Shown: positions 1-8,122, numbered from the stretch's first letter. The stretch: 11,550 bases of DNA from CBDTTW01 sp965363675 (GCA_965363675.1 CBDTTW010000095.1:1-11550), one strand, 5' to 3'. The notes: generated from the sequence alone by a model not told the origin. A program made the numbers and translations.

Positions 1-2
1 TG

Positions 3-1520
3 ATGGAAAAGCGCCGGGTGCTCGTCAACGCCGCCGTGTCCGTGGTGCAGGTCGTCGTGAACGGCGTGATGTTTCTGCTGCTCTACCGCTACCTGTACGC
101 GCGCATCGGGGCCGAGGGCGTCGGCGTGTGGTCGGTCGTGCTGGCCTCGGCTTCGCTGAGTCACATCGGCAACCTGGGCATGTCGGGCAGCGCCGTGCGC
201 TACGTCTCGAAGCACCTGGCGCGCGGCGAGCGCCGGGAGGCGGCGGCGGTCGTGCAGACGGGCGTGTTTTCGGTGGCGGCGCTCATCACGCTCGTGCTGG
301 CGGCCATGTACCCGGCTTTGCGCTACGCGCTCCCGCGCATCATCGAGCCGGCGGCCCGCATCCCGGATGCGCTCGCGCTCTTGCCCTACGCGCTCGTATC
401 GTTCTGGGTGGCCTCGCTGGCGGGCGTGCTGCAATCGTGCCTCGACGGCTTCCACCGGATCGACTTGCGCGGGGTGCTGACCATGATTTCGTCGGCGGCG
501 TACTACGCGTTCACGGTGCTGCTCGTGCCGGCGCACGGGCTGCTCGGGCTGGCCTGGGCGCAGCTCCTCCAGGCGCTGCTGCTGACGCTCGGGTGCTGGC
601 TCGTGCTGCGGCGGCTGCTGCCCGAGCTGCCGTGGGCGCCGCACCGCTGGAGCGGCGCCGTCTTCCGCGACATGCTTTCGTACAACCTGAACTTTCAGGC
701 CACCTCGATCCTTCAGATGCTGTTCGACCCCGTGGCGAAGGGGCTGCTCTCCAAGTTCGGCGGCGTGGCCGATGCGGGCTACTTCGACACGGCCAACAAG
801 CTGGCCCTGCAACTGCGCTCGCTCGTGGCGGCGGCCCACACGGCCATCGTGCCGGCCATCTCCGACCTTCAGGAGCGCGACCCGCTTCGGATCCGGGAGG
901 TGTACCGGAAGTCGTACCAGCTCATCCTGTTCCTGACGGTTTCGCTTTTGCCGCTCTTGATGCTGCTGACCCCGCTTTTCTCGCGGATGCTGGAGGCGCG
1001 CTCCGAGCGGTTCGTGCTGTTCGCGTGTCTGCTGCTGCCGGCCTGGTTCGCCAACATCCTCGGCAACCCGGCCTACTTCGCCAACATGGGCACGGGCCAT
1101 CTGAAATGGAACGTGATCGACCATGTCGTGGTGACGGGGCTGAACCTGACGCTCGGCTTTGTCCTCGGGCGGATGTTCGGGGGGGTGGGCGTGGCGGCGG
1201 CCTACGGCGCGGCGGTGGCGGCGGGAGCGCTCACGGTAAGCCTGGCGTACCAGCGCATCCACGGCATCCGCTGGGGCGAACTCGTGGCGGCCGAGACGCT
1301 GCGCCTGGCGGCGGCGGCGCTCGGCGGGGCGGCGGCGGCGCTCGGGGCGCAGCAGCTTTTGCCCGCCGAGGCCGGGCTTGCGGCGCGGATGCTGGCGGCG
1401 ACGGGGGCGTACGCGGCCCTGGCGGCCGCGCCGGCCTGGCGCCACCCGATGCGGAGCCGCCTTCAGGAATGGGTTTTGCGCGTGCTGCCGGGCCGCACGG
1501 CCCCCTCTGAGGCGGGGTAA
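3..1520 (+). CDS. MOP-superfamily polysaccharide/oligosaccharide flippase (Wzx-like)
   Basis: This 505-residue protein is almost entirely hydrophobic, with about 12-14 predicted membrane helices (roughly residues 8-30, 40-58, 84-105, 122-145, 157-203, 228-245, 307-327, 336-352, 369-388, 393-414, 424-444, 458-480). The length, the helix pattern and a GYFDTANKL stretch (residues 249-257) match Wzx/RfbX-type flippases, which move undecaprenyl-diphosphate-linked glycans from the cytoplasmic to the periplasmic face of the inner membrane. Four glycosyltransferase genes follow at once, which supports that role; the sugar substrate cannot be read from the sequence. The chosen ATG overlaps a TGA (TGATG at bases 1-5), fitting translational coupling to an upstream gene outside the window. 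A start further left cannot be excluded because only two upstream bases are visible. The last third is very rich in Ala/Gly from GCG/GGC codons. Another MOP-type exporter is the alternative. Confidence 0.87.
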   Translation: MEKRRVLVNAAVSVVQVVVNGVMFLLLYRYLYARIGAEGVGVWSVVLASASLSHIGNLGMSGSAVRYVSKHLARGERREAAAVVQTGVFSVAALITLVLAAMYPALRYALPRIIEPAARIPDALALLPYALVSFWVASLAGVLQSCLDGFHRIDLRGVLTMISSAAYYAFTVLLVPAHGLLGLAWAQLLQALLLTLGCWLVLRRLLPELPWAPHRWSGAVFRDMLSYNLNFQATSILQMLFDPVAKGLLSKFGGVADAGYFDTANKLALQLRSLVAAAHTAIVPAISDLQERDPLRIREVYRKSYQLILFLTVSLLPLLMLLTPLFSRMLEARSERFVLFACLLLPAWFANILGNPAYFANMGTGHLKWNVIDHVVVTGLNLTLGFVLGRMFGGVGVAAAYGAAVAAGALTVSLAYQRIHGIRWGELVAAETLRLAAAALGGAAAALGAQQLLPAEAGLAARMLAATGAYAALAAAPAWRHPMRSRLQEWVLRVLPGRTAPSEAG

Positions 1521-1522
1521 AC

Positions 1523-2749
1523 ATGCATCTGGCGCTTTTCGACCTGTACCACGGCGGCCACCACCCGCATTACCTGCGCATGGCCTGCGCGTACTGGGTG
1601 CGGCGCGGCCTCGCCGGGCGCCTCGACGTGGTCGTGACGGAGCGCTTCACGGCGATGCATCCGGACGTGTGCGCCTACGTGGAGGCCCACCGGGCGGCGG
1701 GGCTGCGGCTCGTCGTCGCAGACGGGGCGGCGCCCCTCGCCGCGCCGGGCGGCCTGCGGCGGCTCTACGCCAACGACCGCGCGCACGGGCGCGCGCTGCG
1801 CCGCTACGCGGCCGAGCACCGCCCCGACGCGTGCATCCTGATGTACTTCGACCACGGGCAGCTCTCGCTCGGAATGGATCTGCGCGGGCTGGGCTGCCGC
1901 CTCTCGGGCATCTACTTCCGTCCGTCGTTCCACTACCCCGGCTTCGGCGACGCGCGGGGGGGGCTGAGGACGCGCCTGCTGAACGTGCGCAAGCAAATCG
2001 TGCTGGCGGCGGCGCTGCGCAACCCCGCCTTCGACACGCTTTTTTGCCTCGACCCGTACGCCGCGCCGAGGGTGCGGCGCCTCGCGCCCCGGCGCGTGCG
2101 CATCACGGCGCTGCCGGACGGCGTGCCGCTGCCCGAAGGGCCGCCGCCGCCGCTCGACCGGGCAGCCTGGGGGGCCCCGCCGGGCCGCAAGATCGCCCTG
2201 ATGTTCGGCGCGCTCGACCACCGCAAGGGCGTCCTGGAGGCCGTCGCCGCGTTCGGGCGGCTCGCGCCGGAGACGCAGCGCCTCTGGACCCTTGCGCTCG
2301 TGGGGGCCGTGGCCGAGGGCGCGCGCGCCGAGGTGCACGCCGCCGCCGCCGAAGCCCGCCGCACGACCGAGACGGCCATCGTGCTGCACGACGCGTACGT
2401 GCCCGAGGAGGCCATTGACGCGTGGATCGGGGCCTCGGACCTGGTGCTGCTGCCCTACCGGGGGCACGTCGGGTCGAGCGGGGTGCTGGTGCGGGCCGCC
2501 GGGTGGGGCAAGCCCGTGCTCGGCGGCGATACCGGCCTCGTCGGCGAGCACATCCGGCGGCGGCGGCTGGGCTACGCCGTGGACAGCAGCCGCCCCGAAG
2601 CCATCGCCGAAGCGCTGGCGGCCTTCACGCGCGCCCCCGAGGCGGCGCCGTTCTCGCCCGAGGACGCCCGCGCCTTCGCCCGCGCCCACGACGCCGACGC
2701 CTTCGCCGCCGCCTTGCTGCACGGGGCGGGCGTCCCGCTTCCGGAGTAG
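1523..2749 (+). CDS. GT-B fold glycosyltransferase (GT4/GT1-like), atypical acidic motif
   Basis: This 408-residue cytoplasmic protein is predicted to transfer a sugar from a nucleotide donor to a growing lipid-linked glycan. The N-terminal Rossmann half starts with a beta strand leading into a His-rich loop, HGGHHPHY (residues 10-17), where GT-B enzymes usually have the acceptor-side glycine loop. The C-terminal half has the domain-entry strand MFGALDHRKG (227-236) and a donor-site region, ASDLVLLPYRGHVGSSG (294-310), followed by VRAAGWGKPVLGG. In typical GT4 enzymes this last part reads EAMAxGxPV; here the expected second Glu of the EX7E motif is Arg, and no Glu stands at the first position either. 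The start lies 2 nt after the flippase stop with GAGG at 1509-1512, so the two are probably translated together. Donor and acceptor are unknown. The general class is secure; the specific reaction is not. Confidence 0.85.
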   Translation: MHLALFDLYHGGHHPHYLRMACAYWVRRGLAGRLDVVVTERFTAMHPDVCAYVEAHRAAGLRLVVADGAAPLAAPGGLRRLYANDRAHGRALRRYAAEHRPDACILMYFDHGQLSLGMDLRGLGCRLSGIYFRPSFHYPGFGDARGGLRTRLLNVRKQIVLAAALRNPAFDTLFCLDPYAAPRVRRLAPRRVRITALPDGVPLPEGPPPPLDRAAWGAPPGRKIALMFGALDHRKGVLEAVAAFGRLAPETQRLWTLALVGAVAEGARAEVHAAAAEARRTTETAIVLHDAYVPEEAIDAWIGASDLVLLPYRGHVGSSGVLVRAAGWGKPVLGGDTGLVGEHIRRRRLGYAVDSSRPEAIAEALAAFTRAPEAAPFSPEDARAFARAHDADAFAAALLHGAGVPLPE

Positions 2750-2752
2750 CCC

Positions 2753-3976
2753 ATGCGCATCCTCGTCAACGACTTCGGCGGCTACGCCTTCCCGGCCGCG
2801 CTCAGCCGCACCCTCGCCGCGCGCGGCCACACGGTGCGACACGCTTTTTGCGGCTCCCTCCCGACGACCCCGCAGGCCGCTCTGGAGCGCCGCCCGGACG
2901 ACGCCCCCGGCCTCTCGTTCGCCCGGATCGCGCTGCCCCGCCCGCTCGACAAGTCCGCCTACTACGCCCGCTGGCAGGGCGAGAACGCCTATGGCAAACG
3001 CATCGCCGCCGAGGCCGCCGCCTTCGCCCCGGAGGTCGTGCTTTCGGCCAACACGCCGCTCGACGCGCAGCAGCGGCTCTGGCAGGCGTGCCGGGCGCGC
3101 GGCATCCCGTTCGTGTTCTGGGTGCAGGACCTGATCGGCGTAGCGACGGACCGCATCCTGCGCCGCAAGCTGCCGCTCGTCGGGGCGGCGGTGGGGGCGT
3201 ACTACCGCCGCCGCGAGCGCGTCTTGCTCGGCCGGAGCGACCACGTCGTCGCCATCACGCCGGACTTCACGCCCTTCCTCGACGCCTGCGGCGTCGCCCC
3301 GGAGCGCCGCGACATCGTGGAGAACTGGGCGCCCCTGGCCGATTTGCCGCTGCGCCCGCGCGACAACCCGTGGGCCGCCGCGCACGGGCTGGCAGGGCGG
3401 CGCGTCTTTCTGTACGCCGGCACCCTCGGGATGAAGCACAACCCGGAGCTGCTGGTCGCCCTGGCCCGGGCCTGCGCCCATGCGCCCGACGTGCGCGTGG
3501 CGGCGGCCTCGCAGGGGCTGGGGGCCGACTACCTGCGCGCCGCCCGCGAGCGGGAGCGCCTGGCAAACCTTGTCGTGCTGCCGTTTCAGCCGCCGGAGCG
3601 CTTGCCCGACGTGCTCGCCTCGGCCGACGTGCTCGTGAGCATCCTGGAGCCCGAGGCGTCCGAGTTCAGTGTGCCCTCGAAGGTGCTCTCGTACTTGTGC
3701 GCCGGGCGGGCGCTGCTGCTCGGGGTGCCCTCCGGCAACCTCGCGGCCCGCATCGTCGCGGCGGCGGAGGCCGGCGCGGCGGTCTCGCCCACCGACGCCG
3801 CAGGGTTCACGGCGGCGGCGCGGGCGCTGATGGACGACCCCGCGCGCCGCGAAGCCTGCGGCCGCCGGGCGCGCCGCTACGCCGAGGCGGCCTTCGACGC
3901 CGAGCGCATCGCCGACCGTTTCGAGGAGATCCTGCGGAAGGCCGCCGCGCGGCGCTCGCCGCCGGGGCCTCGGTAG
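2753..3976 (+). CDS. GT4 glycosyltransferase, WbuB-like
   Basis: This 407-residue GT-B protein starts 3 nt after the preceding stop, with GGAG at 2743-2746 as a plausible ribosome-binding site. Visible family features in order are an N-terminal strand and loop (MRILVNDFGGYAFP), FVFWVQDLIG (residues 120-129), VENWAPL (189-195), the C-domain entry YAGTLGMKHNPELL (221-234), and EASEFSVPSKVLSYLCAGR (301-319). This series is typical of the WbuB-like group of GT4 enzymes, whose characterised members add amino-deoxysugars such as N-acetylfucosamine in O-antigen or capsule synthesis. The PSK segment stands where other GT4 proteins have the second Glu of EX7E, and that is normal for this group. The enzyme is predicted to act at the cytoplasmic face of the inner membrane in the same pathway as its neighbours. 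The exact sugar cannot be deduced. The ATG is well placed because the first strand begins at residue 2. Confidence 0.87.
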   Translation: MRILVNDFGGYAFPAALSRTLAARGHTVRHAFCGSLPTTPQAALERRPDDAPGLSFARIALPRPLDKSAYYARWQGENAYGKRIAAEAAAFAPEVVLSANTPLDAQQRLWQACRARGIPFVFWVQDLIGVATDRILRRKLPLVGAAVGAYYRRRERVLLGRSDHVVAITPDFTPFLDACGVAPERRDIVENWAPLADLPLRPRDNPWAAAHGLAGRRVFLYAGTLGMKHNPELLVALARACAHAPDVRVAAASQGLGADYLRAARERERLANLVVLPFQPPERLPDVLASADVLVSILEPEASEFSVPSKVLSYLCAGRALLLGVPSGNLAARIVAAAEAGAAVSPTDAAGFTAAARALMDDPARREACGRRARRYAEAAFDAERIADRFEEILRKAAARRSPPGPR

Positions 3977-4004
3977 TATCTTGCCGCCGCTAACGCCTTG
4001 TCGC

Positions 4005-5249
4005 ATGCGCATCTGCATTCAGTTTCCCCGGTTCGGACCCTACCACCTGGCGCGGCTGCACGCCGCCGCCGCGCATTTCGCCCGTAGGGGCGGCGAGGTG
4101 ATCGGCCTGGAGACGGCCTCTGAGGACGCCACCTATGCCTGGCGCACCGAGGCTCCGGCGCAGGGCGCCTTGCGGCGGGTGCAAATCTTCCCCGGCCGCC
4201 GCTTCGACGACCTGGCGCCCCGCGCCATCCACGAGGGCATGCGCCGCGCCCTGGACGAGCTGCGCCCCGATGGGGTCGTCATCAACAGCTACGCCTTTCC
4301 GGACGCCCGCGCGGCGCTGGCGTGGTGTTTGCGCCGGGGTCGCATGGCGATTGTCGCCACCGACAGCAAGGCCGACGACGCCCCGCGCACGGCGTGGCGC
4401 GAGCGCATCAAAGGGGTTATCGTCAACCAGTTCGACGCGGCGTTTCTGGCGGGCGCGCCGCAGAAGGCGTACTTTCTGCAACTCGGCTTCCCCGAGGAAC
4501 GCATCGTGACGGGTTCCAACGCCGTCGATAATGCCTACTTCGCCCGCGCCGCCGCCGAGGCGCGCCGCCGCCCCGAAGCGTGGCGGGCGCTGCCCGGCCT
4601 GGAGCAGGGCGGCCCGTTCTTCCTCACGGTAAACCGCCTCTTGCCGCTCAAGAACCTGCCTGCGCTGCTGCGCGCCTACGGGCGCTACCGGCAGACGGCC
4701 GCCGACCCCTGGCCGCTCGTGTGCGTCGGCGACGGGCCGCAGCGCCCCGAGCTGGAGGCGCTCCTCGCGCGCGAGGGCATCGGCGGGGTGACGCTGGCGG
4801 GCTTTCGGCAGATCGACGACTTGCCGGCCTACTACGGCCTGGCCGGCGCGCTCGTCCACCCGACGCACAAGGATACGTGGGGCCTCGTCGTCAACGAGGC
4901 CATGGCCGCCGGGCTGCCGGTGCTCGTCTCGGCGCGCGCCGGGTGCGCCCCCGACCTCGTGCGGCCGGGCGAAAACGGCTACGTCTTCGACCCCGACGCC
5001 GTGGAGGCGCTCGCAGGCTTGCTCGGCGCCGTCGCCGAGGACCCGGCGCATGCCGCGCGCATGGGCGCCCGCTCGCAGGAGATCATCGCGGCGTGGTCGC
5101 CGGAGACGTACGCCGCCGGGCTGGAGGCCGCCGCCGCGCTCGGGCGCCGCCGGCGCTCGGCCGGGCTGCGCCTTGCCGGCGCCGCCGCGCTCGGGGCGCT
5201 GCGCCTGCTCACCCGCGAGGTGCGCTCGTTCCACAGCGTCCCCGACTGA
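4005..5249 (+). CDS. GT4 family glycosyltransferase
   Basis: This 414-residue GT-B enzyme has an N-terminal acceptor domain beginning MRICIQFPRFGPYHLARL, a linker with VTGSNAVDNAYF (residues 168-179), and a C-terminal donor domain with FLTVNRLLPLKNLP (206-219), VGDGP (231-235) and THKDTWGLVVNEAMAAGLP (277-295). Asp280 and Glu288 occupy the two EX7E positions, so the nucleotide-sugar site looks intact, with Asp for the first Glu. The C-terminus (about 380-414) is basic and then amphipathic (RRRRSAGLRL, then LRLLTREV), which could help membrane association; that is inference. An in-frame TTG at 3981 would add eight residues, but the ATG at 4005 puts the first Rossmann strand at residue 2 and is preferred. 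The 28-nt gap after the preceding gene is the widest among the five glycan genes. There is no Shine-Dalgarno sequence. Substrates are unknown. Confidence 0.87.
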   Translation: MRICIQFPRFGPYHLARLHAAAAHFARRGGEVIGLETASEDATYAWRTEAPAQGALRRVQIFPGRRFDDLAPRAIHEGMRRALDELRPDGVVINSYAFPDARAALAWCLRRGRMAIVATDSKADDAPRTAWRERIKGVIVNQFDAAFLAGAPQKAYFLQLGFPEERIVTGSNAVDNAYFARAAAEARRRPEAWRALPGLEQGGPFFLTVNRLLPLKNLPALLRAYGRYRQTAADPWPLVCVGDGPQRPELEALLAREGIGGVTLAGFRQIDDLPAYYGLAGALVHPTHKDTWGLVVNEAMAAGLPVLVSARAGCAPDLVRPGENGYVFDPDAVEALAGLLGAVAEDPAHAARMGARSQEIIAAWSPETYAAGLEAAAALGRRRRSAGLRLAGAAALGALRLLTREVRSFHSVPD

Positions 5250-5266
5250 CGCCAACCTTTTCCCCT

Positions 5267-6394
5267 ATGAAAAGCGTGCATATCGTCGGGCGCTTCCCGC
5301 CGCCCCTCGACGGGCAGACGCTCGCCACCCGCCGCCTGGCGGAGCTGCTCTCCGCCGACCGCCGTGTGCTGACCGCCTCGACGGCCATGCCGGAGGTGGG
5401 CTTCGTCCAGACGCGCGTCGAGTTCCGGTGGGACCGTATGGCGCACTACGCCCGTCTGCTGCCGCGCCTGCGGCGGGCGCTCGCCGAGGCCCCCGAGGCT
5501 CCTGTGCTCTGGCCGGCCGTCTCGCCGGCGCCGCTCGGCCACTGGCGCGACCTGGCGCTTACGCTCCCGGCGTTCCGGTCCGGGCAGCCGGTGTTTGCGG
5601 TGCTGCACCGGCACGGCCTGCCGGACCTGTTCACGCACCCGCTCACGCGACCCACGGCCCGCGCGCTGTGCCGCCGCATGGCCGGGTTCGTCTTCCTGAG
5701 CGAGAGGTTCTCCGCCGAGTGCGCGCCCTACATCCCGGAGGCCAAGCGGTGGGTCATCCCGAACACCATCGACGAGGCCGTGATCCCGGCGGCGGCCGAC
5801 GTGGCGGCGCGGCGCGCGGACGGCGGCGCCGGGCGCCCCCTGCGGCTGCTCTATCTCTCGAACATGATGCCCGAGAAGGGCTATGCCGACGTGCTCGAAG
5901 CGGCGCGGCTGCTCGCCGCCGAGGGCGCGCCCGTCGAGGCGGCCTTCGCCGGGCGGTGGGCGCAGCCGGAGGACGCAGCCGCCTTCGCCGCCTACGTGGG
6001 CCGCCACGGCCTGGAGGGCGTGGTGCGGCATCACGGCCCGCTCGCCGCGCGCGCCGAGGTGGCGCGCCTGCACCTGTGGGCCGATGTGTTTCTGCTGCCG
6101 ACCTACTGCCTCGGGGAGGCGCAGCCGCTTTCGATCATCGAGGCGCTCAGCGCAGGCGCGGCCGTCATCACGACGCGGCACGGCGGCATCCCGGAGATGG
6201 TGCGCGAGGGCGCCGAGGCGTTTTTCGTGCCGCCCGCCGCGCCTCAGGCCATCGCCGAGGCGGTGCGCCGCCTCGCCGCCGACGCGGCCCTGCGGCGGCG
6301 CATGTCGGCGGCGGCGCGCGCGCGCTTCGAGGCGGCCTTCAGCCCGGAGGTGGTGCGGCGGCAGTGGCTCCGCCTGATCGCGCCATACGGCTGA
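5267..6394 (+). CDS. GT4 family glycosyltransferase (canonical EX7E)
   Basis: This 375-residue GT-B protein has the clearest GT4 signature of the four. It has an N-terminal loop VGRFPPPLDGQTLA (residues 7-20), FLSERF (143-148), IPNTIDE (164-170) at the hinge, YLSNMMPEKGY (196-206) at the start of the donor domain, and LLPTYCLGEAQPLSIIEAL (276-294), in which Glu284 and Glu292 form an exact EX7E pair. HGGIPEMV (305-312) then follows as the usual donor-contacting loop. The reading frame stays open far upstream (to 4580), but that part overlaps the preceding glycosyltransferase in another frame and has no domain character; the ATG at 5267 starts the first Rossmann strand. It lies 17 nt after the previous stop and has no Shine-Dalgarno sequence. 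It is probably the last gene of the glycan set. Donor sugar and acceptor are unknown. Confidence 0.9.
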   Translation: MKSVHIVGRFPPPLDGQTLATRRLAELLSADRRVLTASTAMPEVGFVQTRVEFRWDRMAHYARLLPRLRRALAEAPEAPVLWPAVSPAPLGHWRDLALTLPAFRSGQPVFAVLHRHGLPDLFTHPLTRPTARALCRRMAGFVFLSERFSAECAPYIPEAKRWVIPNTIDEAVIPAAADVAARRADGGAGRPLRLLYLSNMMPEKGYADVLEAARLLAAEGAPVEAAFAGRWAQPEDAAAFAAYVGRHGLEGVVRHHGPLAARAEVARLHLWADVFLLPTYCLGEAQPLSIIEALSAGAAVITTRHGGIPEMVREGAEAFFVPPAAPQAIAEAVRRLAADAALRRRMSAAARARFEAAFSPEVVRRQWLRLIAPYG

Positions 6395-6411
6395 GCCGGG
6401 CGGCGCGCGTG

Positions 6412-6420
6412 TAACCTTCG
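6412..6420 (+). promoter_or_regulatory. Weak candidate -7 element before the barrel gene
   Basis: The 84-nt gap between the last glycosyltransferase and the barrel gene contains TAACCTTCG, a partial match to the Bacteroidota -7 element TAnnTTTG with one extra spacer base. No TTTG lies at the expected -33 distance. If used, it would give a leader of about 50 nt. Read-through from the glycan genes is equally possible, since I see no terminator in this gap. Confidence 0.2.
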
Positions 6421-6478
6421 GGCGGCCCCAAGCGTAATGCTCGAAAGATCCTCGCAACCTCCCCTCCGCGCCCCTCGC

Positions 6479-8122
6479 ATGAAACGACTTCTCCTTGCCC
6501 TTCTGCTGCTCGGGCTGGCCGCGCCGGCGCGCGCGCAGCAGCCCGAAGCCCCCGTCGGCTACCCCCGCGAAGCGGCGGCGCTGCGGTCGGTGTTCCACAC
6601 GCTCAACGTCCTTTTGCAGGAAGCCGCCCTGGGGCGCGGCGCCGACCACCTCGGCGCCCGCCTCGACGCGATGCGCCTCGATCTGCTGATGCTCTCCGCC
6701 TCGCCCCTGGCGTTTGCCCCGGCGCTCTCGGCCGAGGCTCCTGCCGCCGATGCGGCGGCCCTGGCGGCGCGCTTGCGCGCGGCCGCCGCGCTGCTGGAGG
6801 CGGCGGCCGCCGACCTCTCCGACGAGGCGCAGCAGGCGCGCCTGGAAGCCGTCGCCGCCGAGCTGGGCGCCGCTCTCGAAATCGCCGACGCGCTGGCCGC
6901 CGCCGACGCGCCGCCCCCGGAGCCGGAGGACGCGTTCCCCGAGCTGGAGGCGCCGGCATGGGCCCCGGCCGACAGCGCCGGGCGCGGCCGCCTCGGGCGG
7001 CGCCTGCGCGAGCGCGGGCGGCATGCCGCCTTCGTCGGCGGCGGCGAGGGGTGGCCCTACCGCAGCCGCGTGGCCGTAGAGACGCCGCCGGCCTGGCGCT
7101 ACAACCGCGTCGAGGGCCTGACGCTCGGCATCGGCCTCGACCCGCTCGGCTTCGGCGAACTCGACCGTTTCGAGGTGGTAGGGCAGCTCAGCTACGCCCT
7201 TGCGCTCGAAAAAGTGCGCTACACGGCCGGGGCCGAAATGCTGCTCACGCCGACCGACCTCACGGCGCGCGGCCTCAAGGTGGGCGGCAACTACCACCGC
7301 AACACGGCCACCCATGACCAGTGGAAAACGAGCTGGACGGAGAACGGCCTGGCCGCCGTCCTTTTCGGCAACGACTTTTTCGATTACTACGAGGTGCAGG
7401 GCTGGACGCTCTACGGCGTCGGGCGCCTCTCCCCGGCGGCGCATCTGAGCCTGGCCTACCGCTCGGACGACTACCGGAATTTGCGCAAAACCACCACCTG
7501 GTCGCTTTTCGGCGGCAGCGGCTTCCGGGCGAACCCGCTCATCGACGAGGGGCGGCTGCGCTCGGTCGTGGCCGCCTTCGAGGGCGGGCGCGTCGAGGAC
7601 TTCAGCTACCTGCCGCGCGGCGCGGCGCTGCGGGCCGAGGTCGAGGCGGGCGAGGGGCTCGGCGGGGTGGGCTCGTTCACGCGCACCGAGGTGGACGGGC
7701 GCGCCTACCTGCCGCTCTCGGCGCGGAGCAGCTTCGGGCTGCGGCTGCGCGGCGGCGCGGTCTCGGGCGACGCGCCGTACCAGAAGGGCTTCACGCTCGG
7801 CGGCGTCGGGTCGGTGCGCGGGCTGCCGCAGAACGCCTTCTACGGCACGCGGATGCTGCTGGGCAACGCCGAGTTCAGCTATAGCGGCATCACGCCTTTC
7901 GGCCACGACGACGACGACTTGCAGCTTATCCTGTTCGCCGATGCCGGGTGGGTGAACAGCCGCGTGAGCAACCGCTTCGACGCCGACCACCTGCTGCCCT
8001 CGGCAGGCTTCGGCCTCGGCTTCGACGACCGCGGCTCGCGCCTCGAACTGGCGTTTCCGCTCAAGGACGTAGGCGCGGGGTACGCCCCGTCGCTGTGGCT
8101 GCGCATCTACCCTGCTTTCTAG
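6479..8122 (+). CDS. Omp85/BamA-like outer-membrane beta-barrel protein with helical N-terminus
   Basis: The 547-residue product starts with a clear signal peptide (KR, then a Leu-rich core, predicted cleavage after APARA at residue 19), so it is exported by Sec. The upstream in-frame ATG at 6437 would bury this signal and is rejected. Residues 30-143 are Ala/Leu-rich and look helical, followed by an acidic Pro-rich linker (143-166) and a basic stretch (169-182). From about 205 to 547 the sequence alternates as in beta strands. It includes YNRVEGL (208-214) and FTLGGVGSVRGLPQNAFYG (438-456), which resembles the conserved VRG(F/Y) loop of Omp85-family barrels. It ends in aromatic IYPAF, a typical outer-membrane assembly signal. 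I see no POTRA repeats. The role is unknown: Omp85 relatives insert or translocate proteins, but members without POTRA are less well understood. Its place behind the glycan genes suggests, but does not prove, a cell-surface link. DUF5686-like or other Bacteroidota barrel families are alternatives. Confidence 0.8.
   Translation: MKRLLLALLLLGLAAPARAQQPEAPVGYPREAAALRSVFHTLNVLLQEAALGRGADHLGARLDAMRLDLLMLSASPLAFAPALSAEAPAADAAALAARLRAAAALLEAAAADLSDEAQQARLEAVAAELGAALEIADALAAADAPPPEPEDAFPELEAPAWAPADSAGRGRLGRRLRERGRHAAFVGGGEGWPYRSRVAVETPPAWRYNRVEGLTLGIGLDPLGFGELDRFEVVGQLSYALALEKVRYTAGAEMLLTPTDLTARGLKVGGNYHRNTATHDQWKTSWTENGLAAVLFGNDFFDYYEVQGWTLYGVGRLSPAAHLSLAYRSDDYRNLRKTTTWSLFGGSGFRANPLIDEGRLRSVVAAFEGGRVEDFSYLPRGAALRAEVEAGEGLGGVGSFTRTEVDGRAYLPLSARSSFGLRLRGGAVSGDAPYQKGFTLGGVGSVRGLPQNAFYGTRMLLGNAEFSYSGITPFGHDDDDLQLILFADAGWVNSRVSNRFDADHLLPSAGFGLGFDDRGSRLELAFPLKDVGAGYAPSLWLRIYPAF

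Noticed and set aside
1195..1345. GCG/GGC-rich triplet runs resembling a microsatellite in the flippase gene
   Set aside because: The runs are imperfect and encode Ala/Gly-rich membrane helices in frame; this fits the base composition and not a repeat expansion.
3977..3984. TATCTTGC between two glycosyltransferase genes as a -7 promoter box
   Set aside because: It matches only four of the six defined positions, has no TTTG upstream, and lies inside a tightly packed gene set; chance is the better explanation.
3981..4004. TTG start extending the third glycosyltransferase by eight residues
   Set aside because: The ATG at 4005 places the first Rossmann strand at residue 2, as in its neighbours, and the extra residues have no family support.
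1463..4018. An 851-codon open frame on the - strand across two glycosyltransferase genes
   Set aside because: It is the same GC-driven shadow: no start context, no recognisable domain, and full overlap with well-supported + strand genes.
6437..6478. Upstream ATG for the barrel gene
   Set aside because: It would put 14 polar residues in front of a textbook signal peptide that starts at the ATG at 6479.
4979..7990. A 1003-codon open frame on the - strand under two glycosyltransferases and the barrel gene
   Set aside because: Its translation is a low-complexity Arg/Gly/Ala/His-rich chain with no motif, and all three + strand genes beneath it have clear domains. Long antisense frames are expected where third positions are mostly G/C.
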